Assembly (NCBI RefSeq): GCF_000737195.2
Contig: NZ_JALM01000019.1
Coordinates: 1-64,000 of the forward strand
From: Sciscionella sediminilitoris
Lineage (GTDB): Bacteria; Actinomycetota; Actinomycetes; Mycobacteriales; Pseudonocardiaceae
Direction of reading: 5' to 3'
DNA length: 64,000 nt
Part shown: in pieces, positions 27,952-37,300 of the stretch
Numbering within the stretch: position 1 is the stretch's first letter
Layout: every line of letters begins with the position of its first letter
Program-made: the position numbers and the translations under genes
The notes under the pieces: model-generated
Databases searched by the model: none
What the model saw: only the letters and a program-made list of their open reading frames with translations
Told to the model about the DNA's origin: nothing

Positions 27952-28839
27952 ATGACCTCGGTAGTACAACGACTGGAAACTGGCCAGCCAACGTTCTCCG
28001 TGGAGTTCTTCCCTCCTCGTGACGCGGAGGACGAGCAGATCCTCTGGCGGGCCATCCGCAATCTGGAAGTGCTCGATCCCGCCTATGTCTCGGTCACTTA
28101 TGGCGCGGGAGGACACAACAGGGACCGCACCATCCGGACCACGGGCAGGATCGCGAGCGAGACCACCTTGGTGCCGATGGCGCACCTGACCGCGGTCGAC
28201 CACTCGGTGACCGAGTTGCGCAATGTGCTCGGCTGGTACGCGGCCGTCGGCGTGCAGAACGTGCTCGCGATCCGTGGCGATCCGCCAGGAGACGTGAACG
28301 GGGAATGGATCCCGCACCCCGAGGGGCTGCGCTATGCCGAAGAACTCGTGGAGCTCGTGCGCGAGCTCGGCGACTTCTGCGTCGGGGTCGCCGCCTCGCC
28401 GTACGGACATCCCCGTTCCACCGATCTGGAAAGCGACACCAAGTACCTGGTACGCAAGCTCAACGCGGGTGCGGACTTCGCGATCGCGCAGCTGTTCTTC
28501 GCCCCGGAGGACTTCCTCCGGCTGCGGGACCGGATCGCGGCAGCGGGCTGCGAGAAGCGGATGATCCCCGGAATCCTCCCGCTGACCACGAAGAAGACCC
28601 TCGCCAAGACGGCGGAGCTTTCCGGGGCGCCGATCCCGGACTGGCTCGCGCGCAGGCTCGACCCCTACGCCGACGACCCCAAGGGGTTCCGGGCCGCGGG
28701 CATGGATGTGATCGCCGAGAACTGCCGCAGGCTGCTCGACGAGGGAGTGGACAACCTGCACTTCTACACCTTCAACCGGTCCAAGGCGACCAGTGAGCTG
28801 GTCGAGCGCCTCGGCCTGGTGCCCGCGCGCACCGGGTAA
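27952..28839 (+). CDS. metF: Methylenetetrahydrofolate reductase (Rv2172c-like)
   Basis: A 295-residue MTHFR-type protein that reduces 5,10-methylene-THF to 5-methyl-THF for methionine synthesis. TFSVEFFPPRD (about residue 15), PAYVSVTYGAGG, VQNVLAIRGDPPGD and FAIAQLFFAPEDFLRLRDR are family motifs for flavin and folate binding. The C-terminal LHFYTFNRSKAT matches. ATG 27952 is chosen over a TTG three codons earlier. TAAGGT lies eight bases upstream, so the mRNA may be leaderless. It is the last gene of the aroG-metF conserved block. Confidence 0.93.
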   Translation: MTSVVQRLETGQPTFSVEFFPPRDAEDEQILWRAIRNLEVLDPAYVSVTYGAGGHNRDRTIRTTGRIASETTLVPMAHLTAVDHSVTELRNVLGWYAAVGVQNVLAIRGDPPGDVNGEWIPHPEGLRYAEELVELVRELGDFCVGVAASPYGHPRSTDLESDTKYLVRKLNAGADFAIAQLFFAPEDFLRLRDRIAAAGCEKRMIPGILPLTTKKTLAKTAELSGAPIPDWLARRLDPYADDPKGFRAAGMDVIAENCRRLLDEGVDNLHFYTFNRSKATSELVERLGLVPARTG

Positions 28840-28850
28840 CGTGCTCGGGC

Positions 28851-30518
28851 ATGCGAGACAACAGCGTGCATGCCCGGGTGGATGAGTACGTTCGCGACTA
28901 TGTCGGGCTCGACCCGGTCACCGCGACCGTGATCGGTGAGCAGGGCAGTGATGCCCTGCTCACCGATTTCTCTCCGGAGGCGGTGACCGAGCGGGCCGAA
29001 CTCGGCAAGCGTGCACTGGCCGAGGTGCGGCGCATCGAACCGGCCGATGACGCCGAACGGATCGCCAAGGCCGTGTTCACCGAACGCATGGAGGTCGCGG
29101 GGGAGCTGTTCGACGCCGGTGCGGAAATCGGTGCGCTGAACGTCATCGAGAGTCCCGTGCACTCGCTGCGCGAGGTCTTCGACCTCATGCCTGCCGAGAC
29201 CGAACAGCAGTGGGCCACGCTGGCCGCGCGCATGCGTGCCCTGCCGCGTGCCCTCGAACAGGTGCGCGCGGGACTCGAGCAGGCGGCCCGCACCGGGCAC
29301 ACCGCCGCGGTGCGCCAGGTGGACAAGGTCGCCACGCAGTGCGCGCGCTGGTCGGGGGACGGTGGCCGGTCCTATTTCCACGGGCTGCTGGACGGCGCAC
29401 CCGAGGCGCTGGCCGATGAGCTCGGCGCGGCCGCGGACACGGCGGCGGGCGCGTACGCGGGGATGAGCGAGTACCTGCGCGAACAGCTGGCCCCGAAGGC
29501 GCCGCGGGCGGACGCGGTCGGTGCCGAGCGGTACCGGTTGCACTCCCGGCAGTTCACCGGGGCGGTGCTGGACCTGGACGAGGCCTATCAATGGGCCTGG
29601 GAGGAGTTCGCCCGGATCGAGGCCGAGATGGTCGAGGTCGCCGGGCGTATCGAACCGGGAGCGAGCCCCGCGCGGGCCGCCGAACTGCTGGACGCCGATC
29701 CGCGCCACCGGGTCAGCGGTATCGACGGGCTCGCCGCCTGGCTGCAACAGGTCTCCGACGAGGCGCTGGATTCCCTGCGGGACACGCACTTCACGCTGCC
29801 CGAAGAGCTCATGCGGCTGGACTGCAAGATCGCCCCGCCCGGTGGGGTGCTCGGCGCGTACTACATCGGGCCGACCGATGATTTCGGCAGGCCGGGCAGC
29901 ATGTGGTGGTCGGTGGACCACGAGCAGCCGAGCTTCCCGGTCTGGCGGGATGTGACCACCGTCTACCACGAGGGTGTTCCCGGACATCACCTCCAGGTCG
30001 CCACGGCCGTCTACCACGCCGACCGGCTCAACCGGTTCCAGCGGCAGCTGTGCTTCATCTCCGGGCACGGCGAGGGCTGGGCACTCTACGCGGAGCAGCT
30101 GATGCGCGAACTCGGCCACCTCGGTTCGGACCACGCCCTGCTCGGCCTGCTCGACGCGCAGATCTTCCGCACCGCGCGGGTGCTCGTGGACATCGGCATG
30201 CACCTCGAACTGCCCATTCCGGCGGGCACCGGGTTCCACGAAGGGCAGCGGTGGTCACCCGAACTCGGGCTGGAGTTCATGACCACGCGCACCCTCGGCG
30301 CGCACGACTATCTCGCCGACGAGGTGGACCGCTACCTCGGCTGGCCGGGGCAGGCGCCCTCGTACAAGCTGGGCGAGCGTGCCTGGCTGGCCGCGCGGGA
30401 ACAGGCCCGTTCCCGGGCGGGGGAGTCGTTCGACAGCAAGGCCTTCCACGGGCGGGCGCTCGAACTGGGCCCGATCGGGCTGGACGCGCTCGGCGCCGAG
30501 CTGGCCCGGTCGCTATAG
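28851..30518 (+). CDS. DUF885 family metallopeptidase-like protein
   Basis: A 555-residue cytoplasmic-looking protein of the DUF885 family. The zinc site is HEGVPGHHLQ at about residue 373, a variant of HExxH, and GHGEGWALYAEQLMREL at about 405 supplies a further Glu ligand. The N-terminal half is helical with many acidic residues and no signal peptide. Members are probable carboxypeptidase-like enzymes; the substrate is unknown. The gene starts 11 bases after metF and converges with a GNAT gene, sharing six bases at the ends. Confidence 0.85.
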   Translation: MRDNSVHARVDEYVRDYVGLDPVTATVIGEQGSDALLTDFSPEAVTERAELGKRALAEVRRIEPADDAERIAKAVFTERMEVAGELFDAGAEIGALNVIESPVHSLREVFDLMPAETEQQWATLAARMRALPRALEQVRAGLEQAARTGHTAAVRQVDKVATQCARWSGDGGRSYFHGLLDGAPEALADELGAAADTAAGAYAGMSEYLREQLAPKAPRADAVGAERYRLHSRQFTGAVLDLDEAYQWAWEEFARIEAEMVEVAGRIEPGASPARAAELLDADPRHRVSGIDGLAAWLQQVSDEALDSLRDTHFTLPEELMRLDCKIAPPGGVLGAYYIGPTDDFGRPGSMWWSVDHEQPSFPVWRDVTTVYHEGVPGHHLQVATAVYHADRLNRFQRQLCFISGHGEGWALYAEQLMRELGHLGSDHALLGLLDAQIFRTARVLVDIGMHLELPIPAGTGFHEGQRWSPELGLEFMTTRTLGAHDYLADEVDRYLGWPGQAPSYKLGERAWLAAREQARSRAGESFDSKAFHGRALELGPIGLDALGAELARSL

Positions 30519-31076
30519 CGGCAGGGTGCGGCCGAGCACCGCGAACGGCCGTGGATCGCCGACGAACTGGTGCCTGCGGAGCACATCCAGGAAACCGAGC
30601 CGCCGATAGAGCCGCCAGGCCCGGCTCTCGCCCTCCGGGGTGGACAGCAGCACGTGCCGGGAGCGCACATCCCGGAGCAGCGAGCGCAGCAGCCGCTCCC
30701 CGAGACCGGTGCCCTGCCGGTCCGGGCGCACGTGCAGCTCGGTCAGCTCGAAATAGTCGCTCATCCAGGCCGACGCGGCCGCCTCGCCCCCGGTCTTGAG
30801 CAGCCCGCCGCGTACCTGTTCGTACCACCACTGGCCGCGCTGGCCGGTGTAGCCGTACGCGATCCCGGAAAGCGAGTCGCCGTGCAGCGCGGCGACGCAG
30901 CGCCAGCCGGGACGGAGCATGTGCGCGAGCCACATCGGGGCACGCGCGTCCACCGTCCCCTTCGGATACCCCATCGCCTCGACATAGATCGAGAGCGCTT
31001 CCCGCAGGTGTGCTCGCAGATCCTCCGCGGTGAACTCGAGAATCTGGGCGTCGTCTGGTTTCTGCTGCGGCGTCAT
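30513..31076 (-). CDS. GNAT family N-acetyltransferase
   Basis: A 187-residue GNAT. ADDLRAHLREALSIYVEAMGYP begins the fold, ELTELHVRPDRQGTGLGERLLRSLL is the acetyl-CoA binding motif A (QGTGLG), and LSTPEGESRAWRLYRRLGFLDVLR is motif B. Substrate unknown. The start ATG follows the ybaK-like stop by 11 bases, so they form one unit read leftward. Confidence 0.87.
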   Translation of the reverse strand: MTPQQKPDDAQILEFTAEDLRAHLREALSIYVEAMGYPKGTVDARAPMWLAHMLRPGWRCVAALHGDSLSGIAYGYTGQRGQWWYEQVRGGLLKTGGEAAASAWMSDYFELTELHVRPDRQGTGLGERLLRSLLRDVRSRHVLLSTPEGESRAWRLYRRLGFLDVLRRHQFVGDPRPFAVLGRTLPL

Positions 31077-31087
31077 GGCCGTTCCGG

Positions 31088-31594
31088 TCAGGCGACGGTC
31101 GCTTCGGAGCCGCCGGTGAGTGCCACCAGATCGGCGAAGCTGGTCGGGTAGACCGTCTTGGGATGCCCGGCGGCGGCCCAGACCACCGGGTACTCGGCGA
31201 GCGCGCGGTCCACGAGGGTGCGGATCGGTTCCGGATGCCCGATCGGGGCGACCCCGCCGATCACCTGGCCGGTGTGCTCACCGACGAAGGCCGCGTCGGC
31301 CTTGCCGACCGTGTCCGCGCCGACGAGTCCGGCGAGCTTGCCGGTGTCCGCGCGATGCGCTCCGGAGGTGAGCACCAGCAGCGGGCTGTGCCGGGTTCCG
31401 TGTACGGCGGTGAACACGAGGCTGTTCGCGATGGCGCCCGGTACGACGCCCAGTGCCGCGGCCGCGGCCGCGGCGGTGCGCACCTCGTCCCCCAGGACGC
31501 GAATGCCCTCGGCCGCCTCCCGCTGGCCGGAAGCGAGCAGGGCGGCGCGCACTTTCGCCACCGAGCGGTGATCGGTCTCCGGCTGCGCGGTCAT
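31088..31594 (-). CDS. YbaK/EbsC (ProX-type) aminoacyl-tRNA deacylase
   Basis: A 168-residue editing-domain protein of the YbaK/ProX family, which hydrolyses mischarged aminoacyl-tRNA. The family segments are VVPGAIANSLVF, LTSGAHRADTGKLAGL (conserved Lys), and VIGGVAPIGHPEPIRTLVD (GxxPxG substrate loop). It has the SD AAGGAG nine bases from its ATG. It shares a promoter side with the HEPN gene but runs the opposite way. Confidence 0.88.
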   Translation of the reverse strand: MTAQPETDHRSVAKVRAALLASGQREAAEGIRVLGDEVRTAAAAAAALGVVPGAIANSLVFTAVHGTRHSPLLVLTSGAHRADTGKLAGLVGADTVGKADAAFVGEHTGQVIGGVAPIGHPEPIRTLVDRALAEYPVVWAAAGHPKTVYPTSFADLVALTGGSEATVA

Positions 31595-31726
31595 ATCGCT
31601 CCTTACCTCGTCCCTGCCGTAGACAGGGGTTCATCAGATCACGCGGCGCCACCTCGGCGATAGCGGGTTTGACCGTGCCACGGGAAGAGGGGTTGAGCGG
31701 GGCCGCCCGGCGAGCTACAGTGGTGT

Positions 31727-31742
31727 TCGAACATACGTTCGA
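31727..31742. promoter_or_regulatory. Perfect SOS (LexA) box upstream of the HEPN gene
   Basis: TCGAACATACGTTCGA, an exact match to the mycobacterial consensus TCGAAC-N4-GTTCGA. It lies 107 bases before the HEPN start and 133 bases from the divergent deacylase start. Confidence 0.85.
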
Positions 31743-31745
31743 TAG

Positions 31746-31820
31746 AGCTTCGGTGAAGTCCGGAGAAGGCACTCGGTGCCTGTCTTCGGTGAAGGTCTTC
31801 AGTGAATGTCTTCGACGGTG
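31746..31820 (+). repeat. 13-base tandem repeats in the HEPN leader
   Basis: GTCTTCGGTGAAG (31782-31794), GTCTTCAGTGAAT (31795-31807) and GTCTTCGACGGTG (31808-31820) are adjacent, and AGCTTCGGTGAAG (31746-31758) is a fourth copy upstream. They lie between the SOS box and the gene. Confidence 0.6.
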
Positions 31821-31849
31821 GCCTGGACGATGGCTTGGAGGAGGACGGA

Positions 31850-32302
31850 ATGTCGGCGCTCATTGATTTCCCAGTCGGCGTGCGGCGTGGACCGGGGCGG
31901 GTCCTGGAACGGAAGGTGGCGTTCGACCCGGCCTCGGCTGCCGTTCCGCTGCTGCGCGAGGCCGACCGTGCCCTGCTCGAAGCGGAGTGGGAGGCGGAAC
32001 CGACGGGCAAGTTCACCTCCGCCTATCTCGCCGCGCTGCGCGGTGCGGCCGCGATGCTCGCGCTGCGCGGGCGGCCGCACCGGGGCAGGTCCAAGCCGAC
32101 GAGCGCGTGGCTGCTGTTGTCGAAGGTGGCTCCCGAGCTCGGCGAGTGGGCGGAGATCTTCGCCGCGGTCTCCCCGGTCAACGCCGCGGTCAGCGCGGGG
32201 ATCCACAAGCCGATGACGCCCGGGTTCGCCGAGGACATGGTGCGCAAGACCGGGCAGTTCCTCGCGGTCGTGGAACGCGCGATGACCCAGCGGGAGCCGT
32301 GA
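31850..32302 (+). CDS. SAV_6107-like HEPN protein, SOS-controlled
   Basis: A 150-residue helical protein that I assign to the SAV_6107-type HEPN family from LLREADRALLEAEWEAEPTGKFTSAYLAALRGAAAMLALRGRP and SKPTSAWLLLSKVAPELGEWAEIFAAVSPVNAAV. The ends are short, and the classic C-terminal R-x4-6-H nuclease motif is not visible. ATG 31850 is chosen because GGAGGAGG lies six bases upstream; the GTG at 31802 falls within a repeat. The consensus SOS box at 31727 predicts LexA repression. HEPN proteins often act in stress or toxin roles, so a DNA-damage role is inferred, but the activity is unknown. Confidence 0.75.
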   Translation: MSALIDFPVGVRRGPGRVLERKVAFDPASAAVPLLREADRALLEAEWEAEPTGKFTSAYLAALRGAAAMLALRGRPHRGRSKPTSAWLLLSKVAPELGEWAEIFAAVSPVNAAVSAGIHKPMTPGFAEDMVRKTGQFLAVVERAMTQREP

Positions 32303-32451
32303 TCGTGTACGGAGGCACCGGTACCGCACCGAGGACGCCGAGGCAGTGGCGTTCCCGGGGACCGATGCTGGGCGAACCTCCGGGGGCGGCGCGGTTCGCG
32401 CGGTGGAGGAACGACCGGGGGAGCGAACGGGGAAGGGAGACGGGGACGGTC

Positions 32452-33270
32452 ATGGGTGAGCCGGGCATCGACTACGGGCGGATGCTCGAGGTGCTCGACC
32501 TCGAGGTGGAGCTGCTCGCCGATGCCACGCACCGGGCGCCAAGCGATCGGGTGGTCACCGCCTGCCCCGGTCTCACGCTCGGCGAGACGGCCCGGCATGT
32601 CGGGGCCATCTACCGGATGCTGTTCACCTGGCTCAGCGACGGGGTGCGGCCCACGGAATGGCGGCGCACCCCGAAGAAGGGGCAACCGGTCGTGGACTAC
32701 CTCCACGAGGGCTACGCCTCGCTGCGGTCCCGGTTCGCCGCGCACGGTCCCGCGGATCCCTGCGTCACCTGGTATCCGCCCCAGCAGCACTACGGATTCT
32801 GGGTGCGCAGGATGCTGCACGAGACCACGGTGCACCGCTACGACGCGCAGATCACGGCGGGGATCGAGCGGGCCCCGGTCGCGCAGGAGATCGCCACCGA
32901 CGGCGTGGACGAGGTGCTCTCGGTCTGGTTCGAGCACCGCCTCGCCGAACTCGGGATCCGGGCGAACAAGACCGCGGGCGTGCTCGTGGAGACCGGGGGC
33001 AGGCGCTGGCTGGCCCGGATGAGCAGGCAGAACATCGAGGTGCGCGAGGTCGAGGGGCAGGGCGAACGGCTCGGCGAGGACAACGGCAAGGTGCGCTACG
33101 TGGTGGATGCCGTGGTGCGCGGTTCTCCCCTCGACGTGTATTTGTGGCTGTGGGGGCGGGCGCCGTTCGGCAGGGGGTTCGTCGAGGTGATCGGTTCCGC
33201 GGGGGAAGGGACCGAACACGAGGATGCCGTCGCCCAGATGTGGGCACTGCTACGCCTGGCGACCCGGTGA
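32452..33270 (+). CDS. Maleylpyruvate-isomerase-like (MDMPI) mycothiol-dependent protein
   Basis: A 272-residue protein of the mycothiol-dependent MDMPI/DinB-like family (TIGR03083 group). Metal-binding-type residues are in CPGLTLGETARHVGAIYRMLFTW (His about residue 42) and FWVRRMLHETTVHRYDAQI (His residues about 124 and 128). A C-terminal SCP2-like domain (VEGQGERLGEDNGKVRYVVDAVVRGSPLDVYLWLWGR) closes the protein. Substrate unknown; the family depends on mycothiol, the actinobacterial thiol. ATG 32452 is chosen behind GGGAGACGGGGACGG. Confidence 0.85.
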   Translation: MGEPGIDYGRMLEVLDLEVELLADATHRAPSDRVVTACPGLTLGETARHVGAIYRMLFTWLSDGVRPTEWRRTPKKGQPVVDYLHEGYASLRSRFAAHGPADPCVTWYPPQQHYGFWVRRMLHETTVHRYDAQITAGIERAPVAQEIATDGVDEVLSVWFEHRLAELGIRANKTAGVLVETGGRRWLARMSRQNIEVREVEGQGERLGEDNGKVRYVVDAVVRGSPLDVYLWLWGRAPFGRGFVEVIGSAGEGTEHEDAVAQMWALLRLATR

Positions 33271-33396
33271 TCCGTGCGGGCCGCCCGCGTGGCGCTCGCG
33301 GATTCGCAGGGCAAGGAGTTCTGCATTCCGGCGCCGCGTTGACAATGAGTTCGCCGTGTGATTGAGGCCATACCCTGCGAGGATGAATCCGGCGGG

Positions 33397-34344
33397 GTGC
33401 ACGTGCAGACTGTGCGGGTGCCTCGCGTCCGCGAACTGAGCCCGTATGTCGAACTGAACCGTGACCAGTGGCGAGAGTTGCGGGCCACCACACCGCTTCG
33501 TCTCACCGATGCGGAACTGAACAGACTGCGCGGTATCGGCGAATCCATCGTGCTCGATGAGGTGGCCGATATCTACCTGCCGCTGTCCCGGTTGATCAAC
33601 CTCCAGGTGGCGGCCCGGCAGCGGCTGCACGCCGCCACGACGACGTTCCTGGGGGAGCGTGCCGAGCGGGTGCCGTTCGTCATCGGGATCGCGGGCAGTG
33701 TCGCGGTCGGCAAGTCGACCACCGCGCGGTTGCTGCGCGCGCTGCTCGCGCACTGGCCGGATCACCCGAGGGTGGATCTGGTGACCACGGACGGCTTCCT
33801 GCTCCCGACCGCGGAGCTGGAGCGGCAGAACCTCATGCACCGCAAGGGCTTCCCGGAAAGCTACGACCGGCGCGCCCTGGTGCGGTTCGTCTCCGAGGTG
33901 AAGGCGGGCGCCGAGGAGGTGCACGCCCCGGTCTACTCCCATCTGAGCTACGACATCGTGCCCGGCGAGTCCCAGGTGGTGCGCAAGCCGGACATTCTCA
34001 TCGTGGAGGGGCTCAACGTCCTCCAGCCCGCCGCCCGGCTCGCGGTCTCCGACCTGTTCGACTTCTCGATCTACGTGGACGCGCACGTCGAGGACATCCG
34101 CAACTGGTACGTGAACCGCTTCCTGCGGCTGCGGGACACCGCCTTCGCCGATCCGCAGTCCTACTTCCACCACTATGCCGCGCTCAGCGACGAGGAGGCG
34201 CGGGCCACCGCCGCCGGGATCTGGACGAGCATCAACGAACCCAACCTGGTGCACAACATCCGCCCGAGCCGGGGCCGCGCCAAACTGGTGCTGCAGAAGG
34301 GGCCCGATCACTCGATCAACCGGGTGCGGCTGCGCAAACTCTGA
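33397..34344 (+). CDS. coaA: Pantothenate kinase (type I)
   Basis: Type I pantothenate kinase, the first step of coenzyme A synthesis. The P-loop is [15 protein letters not shown], and [30 protein letters not shown] holds the pantothenate-site [13 protein letters not shown] and [12 protein letters not shown] close the protein as in M. tuberculosis CoaA (312 residues). Start choice is uncertain: the family core begins at [14 protein letters not shown] 33397 has a GAGGA 12 bases upstream; GTG 33358 and 33418 are alternatives. Its downstream neighbour lhr is convergent. Confidence 0.92.
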   Translation: MHVQTVRVPRVRELSPYVELNRDQWRELRATTPLRLTDAELNRLRGIGESIVLDEVADIYLPLSRLINLQVAARQRLHAATTTFLGERAERVPFVIGIAGSVAVGKSTTARLLRALLAHWPDHPRVDLVTTDGFLLPTAELERQNLMHRKGFPESYDRRALVRFVSEVKAGAEEVHAPVYSHLSYDIVPGESQVVRKPDILIVEGLNVLQPAARLAVSDLFDFSIYVDAHVEDIRNWYVNRFLRLRDTAFADPQSYFHHYAALSDEEARATAAGIWTSINEPNLVHNIRPSRGRAKLVLQKGPDHSINRVRLRKL

Positions 34345-34356
34345 ACGCCGCCGGGC

Positions 34357-37300
34357 TCAGGCGCGCAACCGCAGTCCGGACGGGGTGGAGCGGAATCCGG
34401 CCTCGGCGAGGATCCCGTGCAGCGCCGAGGTGAGCGCGGAGGCGCCATCGGCCTTGCGCACGGTGAGCGTGTCGAGCCTGCCGTCGTGCACCGCCTCGGC
34501 CAGCGCCCGGGCCGCGGCACCGAGCAGCGCCTGGTCCTCGGTGAAGCTCAGCAGCGAGCGGCCGCCGCGTTCGAGGTAGAGCGCCGGTGCCCCGTCGGTG
34601 AGCACGACCACGGCCCCGGCCTTGCGCCCCGGCCGGTGCCGCGTCTCACCGAGCGCCTCCGGCCAGGCGAGCGCGGCCCCGTAGGGCTGCGCCGGATCGG
34701 TCGCGGCCAGTACGAGCACCGAGCCCGGATCGGTTTCCCCGCCCCGGCCGCCCGGTTCTCCGGGGCCCGCGAGCGCGCGCAGCCGGTCGACGGCCCCGTG
34801 CGCGGCGAACTGCGCCGCCCCGAGCCCCTCGACCACATAGCCGCGCACCACCTGGCCGGATTCCTCCATCGCCCGCAACACCCGGTACACACCGGAGAAT
34901 CCGCCGCTGACCCGTTCGGTCTCCAGCGCGCCCCTGGTGAGCACTCCGTGCCGTTCGAGGAACACCTCGGCGCGCGCGTGCGCCCGCCGGGTCGGACCGG
35001 TGTCCCGCGCGGGAATCAGCGACCAGCGCCCGGCCACGGTGGGCGGGCCGGTGCGGGAGGGCATCGGAGCGCGGCCGTAGCTTCCGCGCACCCGGGCGTA
35101 GCGCCCGCGCGCGGGCGGGCGGCGCTGGCGATGCGCCGTGCCCGATCCGGACAGCAACGAACGCAGTGGGCTGAGCGTGTCATTGGTGACCAGTCCGGCC
35201 CAGACCAGATCCCACAGCGCGGCGACCAGATCCGCATCCGCCGGTGCCCGTTCCCCTTCGGCGGAGAAGGCGGCGCCCACCTTGTCGGCGAGCTGCCGGA
35301 AGAACAGTGCCCCGCCCTCGAGTGCGTCCCGCAGCCTCCGGTGCACCGCGGTGTCCGGTGGGTCCGGCTCCGCCTCGGGCAGGACGAGCTCGGCGATATC
35401 GGCCGGGGCGAGGCAAAGCCAGCCGTCGTTGCCCGCGAGCGTCCCGCACCCGGTCCACACCACCTCACCGGCCGCGGTGAGTTCGTCGAGCAGCGCGGGG
35501 GAGTAGCCGGGCAGCCGGGCCCGGAACACGAGCGGTTCGAGCGCGGAGGCAGGCAGCGGAACCCCGGCGAGCTGTTCGACCACGCCGAGCACGTCGTCCA
35601 CGGTCGGGGCGGCGTTCAGCCGGGACCGCCTGCGTTCCGCCTCGTCCGCGGGTGGCGCCGCGATCCCGTGCCAGACCGGGAGGAACCGGCCGAGCGCGCG
35701 CTGTTCCACCGGTTCGACCTCGGCGCGCAGCCGGGCCAGCGAGGCGCGCCGCAGCCTGCGCAGCACCTCGGCGTCGCAGTACTCGACGCCGCCGCTGCCC
35801 TCGGGGTGCAGTTCGCCGCGCACCAGCCGCCCGGAACCGGCCATCCGCTCGAGCACCCCGGTGACCACCGAGACGCCGAGCCCGAACCGGGCGGCCGCCT
35901 CGCTCGCCGGGAACGGCCCACGGCAGCGGGCGTACCGGATCAGCAGTTCGCCGAGCGGGTCGGCGACCGGTTCGAGGAACGCCTCGGGGATCCCGACCGG
36001 AAGGGCGACCCCGAGCGCGTCCCGGAACCGGCCCGCGTCCTCGATCGGGATCCACCGCAGGCTGCCCGCGATGCGCACCTCGAGCACCCGCCGCTCCCGC
36101 TCGAGTTCGGTGAGCCAGTCCGGTTCGATGCCCCGCTCGGCTGCCTCCTCGGTGCTCAGGTCGCCGAGGAAACGCAGCAGATCGGCGGCCTGCTCGGGAG
36201 AAGTGGCCCGGCGATCCTCGGCGCGCCGCTGCAACTGCGCCTCGATCTCGGCGAGCACATCCGCGTCGAGCAGTTCCCGGATCGCCTCGGTGCCGAGCAG
36301 CTCCGCGAGCAACGTGGAATCCAGTGAGAGCGCCGCGGCCTTCCGTTCGGCCATCGGGATCTCGCCCTCGTAGAGGTACATCCCCACATAACCGAACAGC
36401 AGGCTGCGCGCGAACGGGGACGGTGCCTGGGTGGTCACATCCACCACCCGGACCTTGCGCGTGCGGATCTCGGTCAGCAGGGTGCGCAGCCCGGGGACGT
36501 CGTACACGTCCTGGATGCACTCCCGCATCGCCTCGGCGACAACGGGGAACTGTTCGAACCGGGAGGCGACCGAGAGCAGCTGCGCGGCGCGCTGGCGCTG
36601 CTGCCACAGCGGGGAGCGCTTGCGCGGATCGCGGCGGGGCAGCAGCAGGGAGCGTGCCGCGCATTCCCGGAACCGGGCGGCGAACAGCGCCGAGGAGCCG
36701 AGTTCCGCAGTGATCACCTGGGCGATCTCCTCGGGATCGAGCAGCACATCCTCGGCGAGGATCAGCGGATCCCGCTCGGTCTCGGTTTCCTCGAGCTGTT
36801 CGAAGGAGGTGGGCAGCCGCAGCACGATCCCGTCATCGGAGTGCGCCAGCTGCACGTCGAGGCCGCGCCGCTCGCGCAACCGGGCCCCGATCGCCAGCGC
36901 CCACGGGGCGTTCACCTGGGCACCGAACGGGGAGTGCACCACGACCCGCCAGTCGCCGAGCTCGTCCCGGAACCGTTCCACGAGCACCGTGCGATCACTG
37001 GGCACGTGCCGGGTCGCCGCCCGCTGTTCGTCCACATAGGACAGCAGGTTCTGGGTCGCCCATTCGTCGAGACCCGCTGCGGCGCACCGGTTTCGCGCCG
37101 GGTCCGGGTCCGCGGACGAGATCTCCCGCAGGAACGCGCCGACCGCCCTGCCCAGCTCGAGCGGGCGCCCTACCGTCTCGCCCTTCCAGAACGGCATCCG
37201 CGCGGGAACCCCGGGAGCGGGTGTCACGATCACCCGGTCATGGGTGATGTCCTCGATCCGCCACACCGAGGTGCCGAGCAGGAAAGTGTCCCCGACCCTG

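Noticed and set aside
33339-33376. TTGACA before coaA as a promoter
   Set aside because: No -10 hexamer at 16-19 bases; the nearest candidate TACCCT is 26 bases away.
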